Below the pieces are notes generated by a model, which did not search any database, was not told the DNA's origin, and saw only the letters and a list, made by a program, of their open reading frames with translations. From Zhengitettix transpicula (taxonomy: Eukaryota; Arthropoda; Insecta; Orthoptera; Tetrigidae), in assembly GCA_037074705.1 (NCBI GenBank), contig CM073590.1:217402746-217466745 (forward strand): a stretch of DNA of 64,000 bases. Direction: 5' to 3'. Of the stretch, positions 11,801 through 21,664 are shown in pieces. The translations under genes and the position numbers were made by a program. Each line of letters starts with the position of its first letter. The stretch's first letter is position 1.

Positions 11801-13416
11801 AGGTGAGCTATGAACCTTGTTGAATGGTAAATTTTGAAGTTGAATGTTTTGAACCAAAGTGATAGGCTACAGGACAGTTTTAAAAAAATAATAATAAAAC
11901 CGTTTTCTGCTGAATAGCTGGCATCAAGATTGGTGTATAATTTTTACACTGTTCAAAGTAACTGCCCAGTTATGTATAACTTGGGATTAAGATCTGATTG
12001 TTCGAATAGTTTTTAAATTCTTGTGAGCAAAATGAAAATTAGGCCCAATTAACAATAAAGTAACACCTTATGTAACTATCTTTACTAAATTTTCATTAAA
12101 ACAAAAACATGTTCAGAAATTGAGGGGGTCAGCACAACAGTGGTCAAACGATTTTTTTCTCTCAAAATAGGAAAAGTTGAGTTAATGTCAATCTCTTGAT
12201 TTTTATTAGAATAAATAAAACCTAATTTAATCACACTGATTATTTTTCAGCTTATTAAACAGTAGTGCATCATTTTAAAAATTGAAATATAATAGATAGC
12301 ATCAATATCTCAAATTAAGCTGGGTATGGTTAGACCACTGTCGCACTGAACCTTTCAATTGCACTAAGATATCTACTTAAATGGACAAAAAATGTTTTTC
12401 TTAGGTTTAACATATTTGCTGGATGTCAGAATGCAAAAACCTGCACAATTGTTCTTCGTGGTGGTGCAGAACAATTTCTGGAAGAAACTGAAAGATCCCT
12501 TCATGATGCCATCATGATTGTCAGGCGTACTATTAAAAATGATGCTGTTGTTGCAGGTATTCAAATGAATTAGTATTTAGGTCATATTTTGTGGTTGCTC
12601 TCTCTAATAGAAGATTCTTGCTACTTTATGAAATCTTCACATTTATGGGATTCAAAAGAAAGTTATGCTGAAAAAATTACAAGTTTCATCAGTATTTTTC
12701 TTTTGTAGAGTATATAATAATTAAAATTTGCCTTCATTCCTCAAATAATGATAATTTTTCATCCCTGTAAATATTGTCACATTTTAATAACATGATATAA
12801 TTGTGTAGTTTTTCTGAACATATTATCTTTTCATGTGTTGGAATATTTCATTTATAGGTGGAGGTGCAATTGAAATGGAAATAAGTCGTGCTTTACGTGA
12901 CTTTTCACGAACAATTGCTGGCAAAGAGCAGTTACTTATTGGAGCTATTGCTAAAGCCCTAGAAATTATTCCTCGACAACTTTGTGATAATGCTGGATTT
13001 GATGCTACAAATATTCTCAACAAACTGAGACAGAAACACGCTCAAGGTGTGTTCAAATGCTAAATATTTACTTGAAAATATTTTAACTGTATGTAAAATG
13101 TGCATAGTACATAGGTTTGTACTACAGTGCTTGAATGTTACAGATCTCTGAAAGCTTGGCTTAATCCAACTTTCCATCTGTTTGTGTTTTAGGCAATTGT
13201 TGGTTCGGAGTGGATATCAACAATGAAGACATAGCTGATAATTTTGAGGCTTGTGTTTGGGAACCAGCTGTTGTTAAAATTAATGCTCTCACTGCAGCAA
13301 GTGAAGCAGCTTGCTTAATACTTTCTGTAGATGAAACAATTAAGAATCCAAAATCTGGTGGTGATGCACCTGGACGCCCTCCCATGGGCCGTGGAATGGG
13401 TAGACCCATGATGTAA
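5859..13416 (+). CDS. CCT7: T-complex protein 1 subunit eta (CCT7)
   Basis: CCT7 is one of eight subunits of the cytosolic TRiC/CCT chaperonin, which folds actin, tubulin and other proteins using ATP. Exons: 5859-5861, 6315-6575, 7494-7652, 7810-8001, 8589-8887, 9786-9938, 12405-12556, 12858-13046 and 13193-13416. The sum is 1,632 nt, giving 543 residues, the human length. Visible group II chaperonin motifs are [10 protein letters not shown] (37-46), NDGAT (59-63), the ATP-site GDGTTS (90-95) and GGGAIE (407-412). The apical region has [12 protein letters not shown], and the eta-type C-terminus ends GRGMGRPMM. Phases agree at all eight junctions. Exon 1 would supply only the initiator Met, from AAAAATG followed by GTAAAT, because exon 2 starts directly at [10 protein letters not shown] after TTTATTTCAG; Drosophila CCT7 likewise begins MQPQI. 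The position of that one codon is inferred. Intron 6 carries a hAT element. A downstream AATAAA lies at 13700-13705. Confidence 0.97.
7009..7147. repeat. Foldback element in CCT7 intron 2
   Basis: Two arms of about 57 nt (7009-7065 and 7091-7147) are inverted complements with only about four mismatches, separated by a 25-nt loop. The left arm starts TTTCAGCTCTTTGTTATA and the right arm ends in its complement. No clear target duplication flanks it. The minus-strand reading of the left arm contains a GGATGA block and a CTGAAAGC block. This links it to the other short foldback modules in this window. There are no coding features. Confidence 0.75.
8257..8526. repeat. Inverted pair of short interspersed modules in CCT7 intron 4
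   Basis: The left arm (8257-8315, module on the minus strand) and right arm (8467-8526, module on the plus strand) are two copies of one repeat facing each other across about 150 bp. Both read, in module orientation, ATCACCTG, an AAGCAACAAGG block, a CAG-GAA(A/C) block, then TTGTGTRGTAYTTAATTT. Related modules occur near 16.0, 19.5, 25.4, 31.7 and 40.6 kb. Confidence 0.65.
9598..9680 (+). repeat. Copy of the 'GGCTTACCTGAAA' repeat family
   Basis: The string AGAAAGGAAAGAGAGAGG followed by TTGTGGCTTACCTGAAAG and a later TGTTGCC block matches both arms of the foldback at 23741-23957 and a partial copy near 23112. It lies in CCT7 intron 5 and is non-coding. Confidence 0.5.
10612..11174 (-). mobile_element. 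Non-autonomous hAT transposon in CCT7 intron 6
   Basis: The 547-bp element (10620-11166) has terminal inverted repeats. The left end reads TAGTGGTTCTCAGCC and the right end, inverted, reads CAATGGTTCTCAGCC, matching at 13 of 15 positions and typical of hAT ends. It is flanked by an 8-bp target duplication, TTTTAGTG (10612-10619) against ATTTAGTG (11167-11174), one mismatch, which is the length hAT enzymes produce. Inside, on the minus strand at 11091-10852, an open frame contains [20 protein letters not shown] and [16 protein letters not shown]. These match the C-terminal dimerisation region of hAT transposases, which has a TTYLCExGFS core. The catalytic part is missing, so this is an internally deleted copy. 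Confidence 0.88.
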
Positions 13417-14194
13417 TAAATGCAGTTCACCACAAATAACAAATGTAATACATTTGCTAAAATAACATTCTTACATTTATTTTGCTTACTGTTCTGAATC
13501 TTCATGTATTTAAACCATTTTTATATAAAATAGTTGTTAATCATTTCATAATTTCATTGTTTATTAACCATTACTCCACTTTTTGTGTTATATCTGTCTT
13601 CTAAGAATTACCTCTATTTTTTGTATTACTATTTTATAATGAGAAGTTTGTTGGTAACATTTCTTATTTAAATCAATTTCACATGTCTTGCATAAAAGCA
13701 ATAAAAAACCATTCTTTTTTCTGCAAGCAATTAGTTAATTTCATAATAACTCAAAATAAAACCAAAAATATAAATGTTTATTTTATGCTTATGTAATGAG
13801 ATCAGTTTTAGTTCAGCTATATAATACACTAGATATAAAATACCTATAATCCACAAATTGTGTATTGATGATATTCCCACACATTTAAGTTTAGACTATT
13901 TTCTAGTAAAAATATTTTTTTAAAAAGCTACTTATCTCTAAAAATATCATTTATGATTCTTAGTTAATTACACACTAAATAAATCTGAATTAACAGATTA
14001 TAAATGGATATAGTTTGTAAATTTATCATAAGATAATGATTTAATTCACAAACAGAAAAAAGGTTTTAAACCCATTCTTCATTGAAGTCCTAAAATTAGA
14101 CCATAAAAAAATGATTCTGTAAATTATAGGTGAGCCTGTGTTCAGATATATACCACAGAGGGAGGAAGCTAGTATGACCAGGAGTTAACAAGGG

Positions 14195-14228
14195 TAGCTC
14201 AGTGCTTACAGCAACTGGGTTTGATTCT
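14195..14228 (+). repeat. tRNA-like A/B box pair, possible SINE head
   Basis: TAGCTCAGTGC (14195-14205) resembles a pol III A box and GGTTTGATTCT (14218-14228) resembles a B box. The boxes start only 23 nt apart, too close for an intact tRNA, and no anticodon arm lies between them. A degraded tRNA-derived SINE is more likely than a tRNA gene. Confidence 0.35.
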
Positions 14229-14649
14229 TAGTTCAGTCGATATTTTTCTAGTCTAATTTGTTAATTGTTTCAAAACCTTTAGAGCTGAACTTTTATCTAA
14301 AGTCTTTTTGCTGTTCTTGCACTAAATAAATCTCACAAAGAATAGTCAATTTTGATAAATAACAGGCAAAAATAAAAGCTTAATAAATTCCACATTAAGT
14401 TTATGCAAACCTTGCTGCTTTCATTACACGATTCAAGATCTGTAAGAACAACAACATTGCAGAAATGTATGGCATTTATTTCGGTCTGTTCTTTGGCTAC
14501 TTATTTAATTACACAGGTCTAGAAAACAAATTCCAGCTGCACAAGATATTTTTGCTTATGCAGATTCTAAAACTAGAACTATTACAATGAACCAAATATT
14601 TTTTTACAACTAATAACAATTTGTTCTGATATTTATACACAATTTAGGT

Positions 14650-15205
14650 CATTTTCCTCGTGAAAACTTTTCTTCTCTTTGAAGCTTCTCCAAACTCATT
14701 TCAGATTTCCTCCTCTGGTTTCTTGATTAACCATTCAACAGTGGTCAGCTAACATATTGACACATCATTTTCCTTGGTATCACAGACATCTTGGTCAAAT
14801 CTTTGACATTACTTCACAGTAGACTCCCAAGTTTTCTGGAAAATAGTCAATTTGGGAGAGTGAGAAATTACCTTTCAAGCTCATCTTGCATCCTTGAGCC
14901 TCATACTCTGCCAGCATGTATTGTACAATGGTTTTGTAGCCAGGGTCCTTAGTATTCCCCAAAAACTTCTGCATTACATTCTTTGAATAGTCCCATGGTT
15001 TTTTCCATTTCTCCCATTGTTTCCAAAATGAGGGGATCAGATAAAAGTTTTCTTATGTCAGAGTTAGTGAAAACTGCCTCTTTTAATTTGGCTTCAGACA
15101 TTTTCTGGAACTTGGAAATATCTAAAATAATTCCCATCTCTTGGCAATGATTTGTCAAACCACTTTATGAGTACCAATTTAATATGAAGAAGTGGTAATG
15201 CAACT
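14650..15205 (-). pseudogene. Frameshifted copy of a repeated arthropod ORF of unknown function
   Basis: Three reading frames, taken in order on the minus strand, give one coherent degraded protein. It runs LLHIKLVLIKWFDKSL, then FQKMSEAKLKEAVF and SDIRKLLSDP, then KFLGNTKDPGYK, GCKMSLK and DYFPENLGVYCEVMSK. From memory, this order matches a protein family found in many copies in arthropod genomes, with blocks like LHIKLGLMK, IRxL, FLGN, MSxKxHxLxSHLDxFPENLG and ERFHQDI. I do not know an established name or function for that family. At least two frameshifts and several stops make this copy dead. The only sizeable open piece is 15158-14949. Confidence 0.6.
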
Positions 15206-16004
15206 TATTCTGCCTGAACCATTAACAATTTTTTTTTCATTTATTACAAAGTCCAGCTATATATGATAAAATTAAGGTGCAAAGTCTTAGTTGTGAGGCC
15301 ATTTTTTAAATACAAAAAAACTATTAAATTAGACTACTTTTAAAATTATAAGTTCAATCCCAATTTTATGCTAAATACAAACAAATACTTTAGTATAACA
15401 AAAAAAATTTGCCAAGATGGAACTTTAAGGTATTTTTCCTGTGTTTACAAAGTCTAAATGTGTAAGAAAAATTCTATGCACTTTTTTACTTGCAGACCTG
15501 TGTTGTTATACTTCATATTTTAATTTCAATAGTCAATTTACCTAGTGTGTCATAATTGCTCAAGTATTTTTGGACCAGAATGTCAACATTTGAGTAAATA
15601 ATTTTGGTTTTTATTCTTGGACATACAAAAAATGAGACTTGAAGTTAATTAATAAAACTTTACCTGTGAATGCTGATTGAATTCCTTTGGACACAGTAAA
15701 AAAAAGAACAGGCTATTGATAAAATTTATGAGAAATGCATTTATGATCCACATTTTGCTGGGTTACTTGTTGAGCAACTATTGTATACAATCAATTAATT
15801 TAGACTAGCCAGATTCAAGCTACTTGTAATGCTCCCCTGGTTACTCTTCTGGATCTTAAATATGAAATTGGTAGTTAATTATTCTGTAAATAAATAATTC
15901 AGCAAAATTTGTTGCTTTTGTCAGTGTGTTGGAATTAATTTAGAGCTTTGAACTACATGTGACTCAAAAATGAAAAATATACATCTTTTGAAAATTAGCC
16001 AAAT

Positions 16005-16100
16005 AAAGACATAAGAAGTGATTATATAAATACTTGTTTCTGGAAACCTTGTCTACAGGTGCAAAGAAAACTAAAAAAATGTCTAGAGCTGCACAATCCA
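16005..16100 (-). repeat. Short interspersed module (CACCTG... family)
   Basis: Read on the minus strand it contains GTGCAGCTCTAGAC, a T-rich tract with TTAGTTTTC, GCACCTG, ACAAGGTTTCCAGAAAC and then AGTATTTATATAATC. The same block order occurs in the modules near 19.5 and 31.7 kb. Confidence 0.55.
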
Positions 16101-16984
16101 GGATACGTAAATAAAAGCATATTATTGTTGCCTTTTATTTACATTACCTAGGTTGTGCACTTTAATATGTTCAACATATGAAGAAAGCAATTAAGTTTAC
16201 AGAAATTGTGGTATTTATTTAGTCTATTTTTTTCTACTTCGTTATCTAAACCAATAGACATTTTTCAATCATCTATCAACTTAATGCTTATTAACAACTG
16301 ACCTGCAAGAAATAAAATAATGAGTGTCCAATCTGCTATGTCTTTCTTGGTGTTATACCACCACAGTCATAACTCAGCTGAACAATCAAGTCTCAGCCTA
16401 AAAAAAATAATTACATTTTGTGTGTTGGTTAACATCACTGTCTAAACACAATAAGTCCATCATGGGTGGGCTAGTCAGTTTCTCTCTCTTGTCCTTCATT
16501 TAGTTCATGCAGCATAACTTTTACAATACTCCAAGCATTTGGTAAAAATATCCATTACATACTGTCAATCTCATTCAAGCTAAAAAACCATTAGCTTATT
16601 AATCTGTAGTCTTAAAAGTATATAAGTTCCATAAGAATGTGAACCAGAAATAATTAAATGGAGACGATATTGCCACACTCAAAGGAAAGACAGGTGCAAT
16701 GTGGTTTAAATTGAGGACAGATAGTGTTTGGAAAAATCATCATTTGCTCTCTGCACAATGAGAGCAGAAACCATGTTAATCATATATTTCTCCTACATCA
16801 GTCAAGGCAAAAAAGTTAAAAATGCTTTTAGAAATCTTGAACAAGTTATCAGTATGAAAATGTTGCATACTTGCCTAATTCCAATCATTGTCAAGTATTA
16901 TGGACCATAAACATTTTGTCATTATTATCCTGATTTTTAGAATAAAGATGAATTTTACAAAGCTTCCTAAAATTGGTTCTTTTG

Positions 16985-17325
16985 TTGAGTAAACCTCTAG
17001 CAGGCAAATTTTATGTTAAATGTGTAGAATTATATTTTAGGTTCAAAGATTGAAGTATTTCCCAGTGAAGTTGTTCGATAAATAGTTCTCAGAATTCACA
17101 CGTGTTTTGCATATTTATGTAGAAGATGATGACGGTGCTTTCAGTCGTTGAAACGTTGCATCTTATTATAAATATGCAAAACACGTATGAATTCCGAGAA
17201 CTATTTATTGAATATTTTAGGTTGTCTGTATACAATGAGGTAAAGAATCTCTGGCAGGCAAATTTTACGTTAAATGTGTAGAATTATATTTTAAGTTTTC
17301 AATATACAGTGAGGTAAAGAAGCTT
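16985..17325 (+). repeat. 74-bp tandem repeat interrupted by an insertion
   Basis: Two copies of a unit containing GCAGGCAAATTTTA, GTTAAATGTGTAGAAT and GAGGTAAAG lie head to tail, with the second copy starting near 17249. The first copy is split by a 168-bp foldback insertion (17044-17211). Removing the insert and one target duplication restores a unit of about 74 bp that aligns with the second copy. Confidence 0.75.
17032..17223. mobile_element. 168-bp foldback insertion with 12-bp target duplication
   Basis: ATATTTTAGGTT occurs at 17032-17043 and again at 17212-17223, bracketing an insert of 168 bp (17044-17211). Most of the insert is a hairpin. Arms of about 45 nt (17074-17118 and 17168-17212) match with about four mismatches. 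The loop carries GATGATGACGG, then CAGTCG, then TTGAAACGTTGC. There is no coding capacity. The intact neighbouring tandem copy shows the pre-insertion site. Confidence 0.75.
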
Positions 17326-18263
17326 ATACGAAAACCCACTTAAAATTGCATCTTGAATACAAGTTAAATATAAACAACTTTTTTGTTCACTTAAAGCCCA
17401 GGAAATTAAAATGTGAATACATCTCCACACTTCTACTCTTCATAATCTTGCAAAGAAATTATTTCAATGGATTCATATATATTTAAAAGGGAGGATGTGA
17501 CCAACTTCAACGCAAGAAATAAAACAATTTTAAATTAAATATATAATAATTTTTCATCTTTATATTTTAAATTGAAATGAAATAGGTGCTTTCACAATTT
17601 TCTCCTATAGGTTTCATCCCAAATAACAGACTATGAATTAATTGTCATATTCCAAATCACTGGTTTTTGTTAAACATGTTCAATATTCTGAAGTCTTGCA
17701 ATTTAAACCATTTAGAACAGGTGGTGTAAAAAAAATTCAATGTGCCACAAATGCAATCAGATTTTTCTGTAATTAAATTATGATTACTCTTAACAGTCTC
17801 TCTTTTCAAAGCAACTGTTAGATATCAACAGGTCACAATATGAATTAAATGACAGTAAGAATTCTTAAGTTGGTTCAAAGATAAACAGGTTAACTAAATT
17901 TTAAATTCTAAAATAAAATGCATATTCTTCTAAAACAAAATTTTAGAAATAAATTATAAAACATTTTCTCATTTGAAATCACCTAAAATGTTTGTATTGT
18001 CAGATAATTACAATAAAAAATCCAATAAACTTGCATCTTTTTTTTAAAGAAATCATACAAATTTTAATACTAAATTATGTATTACAATTAAAAATTTGTT
18101 TGAGAAGAAAAGAACAATAAGTTGAATTATTATTTAATAGACATTTACATGGCATATATAGTTACAGTAAACAACTATTTGCACAATGTTAAAAAAAAAC
18201 TCCCTCCATGGACAGTTTAAATTATATATTTATCTATTATAACAAATATATTTACATATTAAA

Positions 18264-20042
18264 TCACAACACACTATCTTTCTCTGGTGGCACAATAAAG
18301 TCAGCAGATGGCTCAACAACACTTAAGCAAACATCAACAAATTGAACAAATAATGGATTAGTCATAGCTGTTTTAATCGCTTCGTCTGCTTTATTTGAAG
18401 AGTCTACGGCTAACAACATATTCTGCAAATCTGTACTTCTCAACAATTTTTTTATTTCTTCAGAATGTTCTGAAACAAAAAGCATGTATACCATAAAGTT
18501 TGTAATTTTCTCACAGCTTGAAACATAATTTAAATTACTATTTAAGATCACAGTGTATGATTCATTGAGAAAACTCATTAACAAAGCATTTTATAATGTG
18601 TAGTTTTCCTATATTTGTTATAAGATACTAGCTACCTTGTTAGCCATAATGTATTTTAAAGTAATTGAAAAACCATATCACTTATTTTGATGTCAAGTTT
18701 GAAATATCAACATGATAGTACACTGTATTTTCAATGGCAGAGACTTTGATTGTATAAAGATAAAATTGTGTTATTTATTGTCTTATTTAAATAATCATCA
18801 AATTGAAATATTTGGAACCAAATTAGTAATTTATACAATATCAATTTTTAAGTATATTGGTATTACTAGATACTAGAGCATACTCGTTCAGCTAAAATCC
18901 CAATGAGTTATATATATTCCAACAAATTTTCAACATATATAAAATAGTCCTAAATAATACATAATTTGATAGTGAGAACTAGTCTTATGTGAGAATTCTT
19001 GCACCAAAACTACTTGACAGTCATAATGTATACTTACCTAATTCTTCCAATTTATCTTTTGATACAGTGTCCACTGAAGTGAAGTAAAGACTGTCACTGT
19101 CATTTTCTACCTCCTCTGCAACTTTGGACTGATGTGAAGGTTTACAATTTGTTTGTTTGTGTTCCTTCCAACATTTAAGAGAGCAACTGTAAAATACATG
19201 TGTTAATATATAAACAAAATGCATTGCCAAGTATATAAGATAGATAATTTTTTTAAAAAAGGAATGAAACTATACTGCATTTAACAGTGCATACAAAAGT
19301 ATTTGTTCAATCCAAGTGATTTAATATACTGAATTGCATTAAATTCTCAGAAAATTAAGTATCCATATAACGAGACGTTAATTGACAACAAAAACAAATA
19401 AAGATAACTTTGAAATGAAAAATTTACGTCTATTTTGAAAACTAATAATAAGAAAGATAGCGAATGCAGACAACAGCAGTGATTATATAAATACCACACA
19501 ACGTATCTGGAAGCCTTGTTCCCTTAGTCAGGTGCTACGAAAACTAAAAAACACAAGGACCTAGAGCGACACAACACCACAAGTCAGTTATCAACTCCAT
19601 GCTCTTGTGCTTTTTAGTTTTCGCAGGACTTGAATAAAGGAAGAAGGCTTCCACATACGTTGTGTGGTATTTATATCAACACGTCCTTTGTCGGTATTTG
19701 GCTATCTTTCTTATTTTGGATACACAATCTCGAGGAAGTTCAACAAGAAATTCAGTTGGCTTAGGCCTAATTTAAAATATTTCTTCTACTGAAGACGAAG
19801 ATTTCACTCTACTTTTTCTTTCGTTAATTTAACTTCATTTCTAAAACATCTAAACTAAATGAAAAGATGGTTTAGTTTTTTAGCATCATTTTACTAACTG
19901 AAGTAAATATTAAGGATAAATGTCACAACCAAACAACATAAAGAATGAAACGTAATTTCACGATGACATACTAAGATATTTTGCATTCCGGGCACTTGTA
20001 CTTAGAGCTTTCCAAATTACAAACATTACACGTAATTGTCAT
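18264..20042 (-). CDS. ZNHIT3: Zinc finger HIT domain-containing protein 3
   Basis: ZNHIT3 works with NUFIP in assembling box C/D small nucleolar ribonucleoproteins in the nucleus. Exons on the minus strand are 20042-19972, 19186-19038 and 18469-18264. They total 426 nt, or 141 residues (human about 155). The N-terminal zf-HIT domain shows its eight zinc ligands: C5, C8, C17, C20, C25, C29, H33 and C38, in TCNVC, YKCPEC, YCSLKCWKEH and TNC. An acidic linker (EEVENDSDS) follows. The C-terminal helical region reads EIKKLLRSTDLQNML and then NPLFVQFVDVCLSVVEPS. This matches the LRxLLLNPHLRQLM and PLFVEFADCCLGIVEPS segments of vertebrate ZNHIT3. Tyr24 is completed across the first junction (TA|T). 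Donors are GTATGT and GTAAGT. Intron 1 carries a large foldback repeat. The gene is divergent from URM1. Confidence 0.93.
19448..19717. repeat. Long-armed foldback element in ZNHIT3 intron 1
   Basis: Arms of about 110 nt (19448-19560 and 19601-19717) are inverted complements, with GAAAGATAGC at the left outer edge and GCTATCTTTC at the right. Each arm is a short interspersed module: CACCTGACTAAGGGAACAAG in the left arm read in reverse, and GGAAGAAGGCTTCC then ACGTTGTGTGGTATTTATAT in the right arm. The tails continue into CCTTTGTCGGTATTTGGC. The spacer is about 40 nt. No clear target duplication was found. Confidence 0.75.
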
Positions 20043-21664
20043 GGTTCATACTTCGTAAATTCATACAATAACAACGCATGTGGTTCAAAACATACACATG
20101 TTTAGAAACCCCAAAGCAGTTTAAAGAAAGATGTTACAGTTATTGGCTCAAGATATTAAAAATTATTAAATATAAAACGTCTGAGTTAAAATATAGTAAT
20201 TAGATTAGACATATAAGTAGCCTAAAACAGGCAAAATTAAGTGAGAAAATAAATATCACACTTCCTGACATTATTTTATCATTTAATTATGTCTTTCGTG
20301 ATAAAAGAAATACCACGTTTCCTAAGACATACTACATATTTGTATACAATGTCGAACGATTTTGTATCTAGGCAATGTCTGTAGATAATCGCGCTATAAA
20401 TGATTGTATATTGACACGCTTTCAGAACTAAATCGCAGAACATTGAAAACATTGTAAACTATTCCTCAAGGATAATACCATGATAATGATTTTCCCATTA
20501 CAGGATAAATTCCGTCAATATAACGAAACAGGCATATTTCCAAACTCATTTGTAATGTGCAATAAAAGTAATTGCTTTATATAAGTTACGTAAAAGACTG
20601 AAAGATAAATTAGACAGGTTCGATAAATTGATTAAAGAAAGCGCAATAGGCATTATAAGTATAATAGACATGCTTTGAAGCTCTAATAGCGAGGTTTGGT
20701 GGTAGAATAAATGTGTCAGGTTCATTCAAAAGCAAATGTAATAAAATTATTATTTTACCTTAATGAAGTCAAGTGAAATGTCTTTAATATTGAAATTATG
20801 TATTTAAAATTTTATATCATACTAGTGACTGATTTGAAGTTCTCCATTTTCATAAAAAAGACTGAATATATTTCCATAATACTTATGTGTTTTCTGATAT
20901 ATTTTAATTAAAATTTAGTCAAAATTATAATATTTAGTAAAATTATAGTTATAATTAAAGTTTAGTTATATGTTATCAATCTAAGTTCAAATTCAGTTAA
21001 TAAATTAATTAATTCATAAATATCATAGAAAACATTTTACCAATATTTTTAGAGTTCAACATTTAATATCACGGATATTGTTAGGAGATACGAAACTTTT
21101 ACTTAAAATAAAAGAACCATACACGGTAACACGTAAATGACTGAACATAATTCAGAAGCGATGTCAACGAGTAAATTTAAGCATATATTTTTATTATTTC
21201 TAGTAGTTATCAATAATAAAGTATTCCTTATTTGAGCAAGGAAGGTGATAATTATTTTCTTCATATAGAATAGTTTCATATGTTCTATGTGTATCAGTGA
21301 AATTAATTATGTTATTACTGTTGAAAATAATAAATTAATTTAACAACATAATTGAACTTATTAAAACCCAACGTTTCAGATGAATCCAACTCTGTCTCAT
21401 TAGGTGACTGGTGTACATTTACCTGAACTTTACTTACGTTGTGTTTTTTAAAAAAACTTTGATCTGGTTGATAAAGCTAAAATCTTTCATTGATTAATAT
21501 TTATATTTTCTTAAATTATTTTACGATTATCATAAAATCGTTTAAGTGATTGTATTGTTAATTTTCTGGAGAACATAAAGACCATTGGATCTGATTGAAT
21601 TTGATATTATGAGATACGTACTCGTGCTCAAGGAGTAATATATCTTCGCCAAAGATAGCCAGAG
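20043..21664. promoter_or_regulatory. Divergent intergenic region, ZNHIT3 / URM1
   Basis: The 1,622 bp between the two start codons should contain both promoters. The sequence is AT-rich, without a clear TATA box or CpG-rich stretch. A minus-strand module at about 21364-21408 carries CTAATGAGACAGAG and CTGAAACGTTGGG, resembling the hammerhead-like modules elsewhere in the window. No further feature was recognised. Confidence 0.45.

Larger units (their letters stand above)
13417..18263. other. Tail-to-tail intergenic region between CCT7 and ZNHIT3
   Basis: This region holds the 3' UTRs of both genes, a tRNA-like promoter box pair (14195-14228), a decayed arthropod repeat ORF (about 14650-15205), a short interspersed module (16005-16100), and a 74-bp tandem repeat interrupted by a foldback insertion (16985-17325). 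The rest is AT-rich with no recognised gene. Confidence 0.7.

Noticed and set aside
14195..14228. tRNA gene
   Set aside because: The A and B boxes are too close and no anticodon arm or acceptor stem can be drawn.
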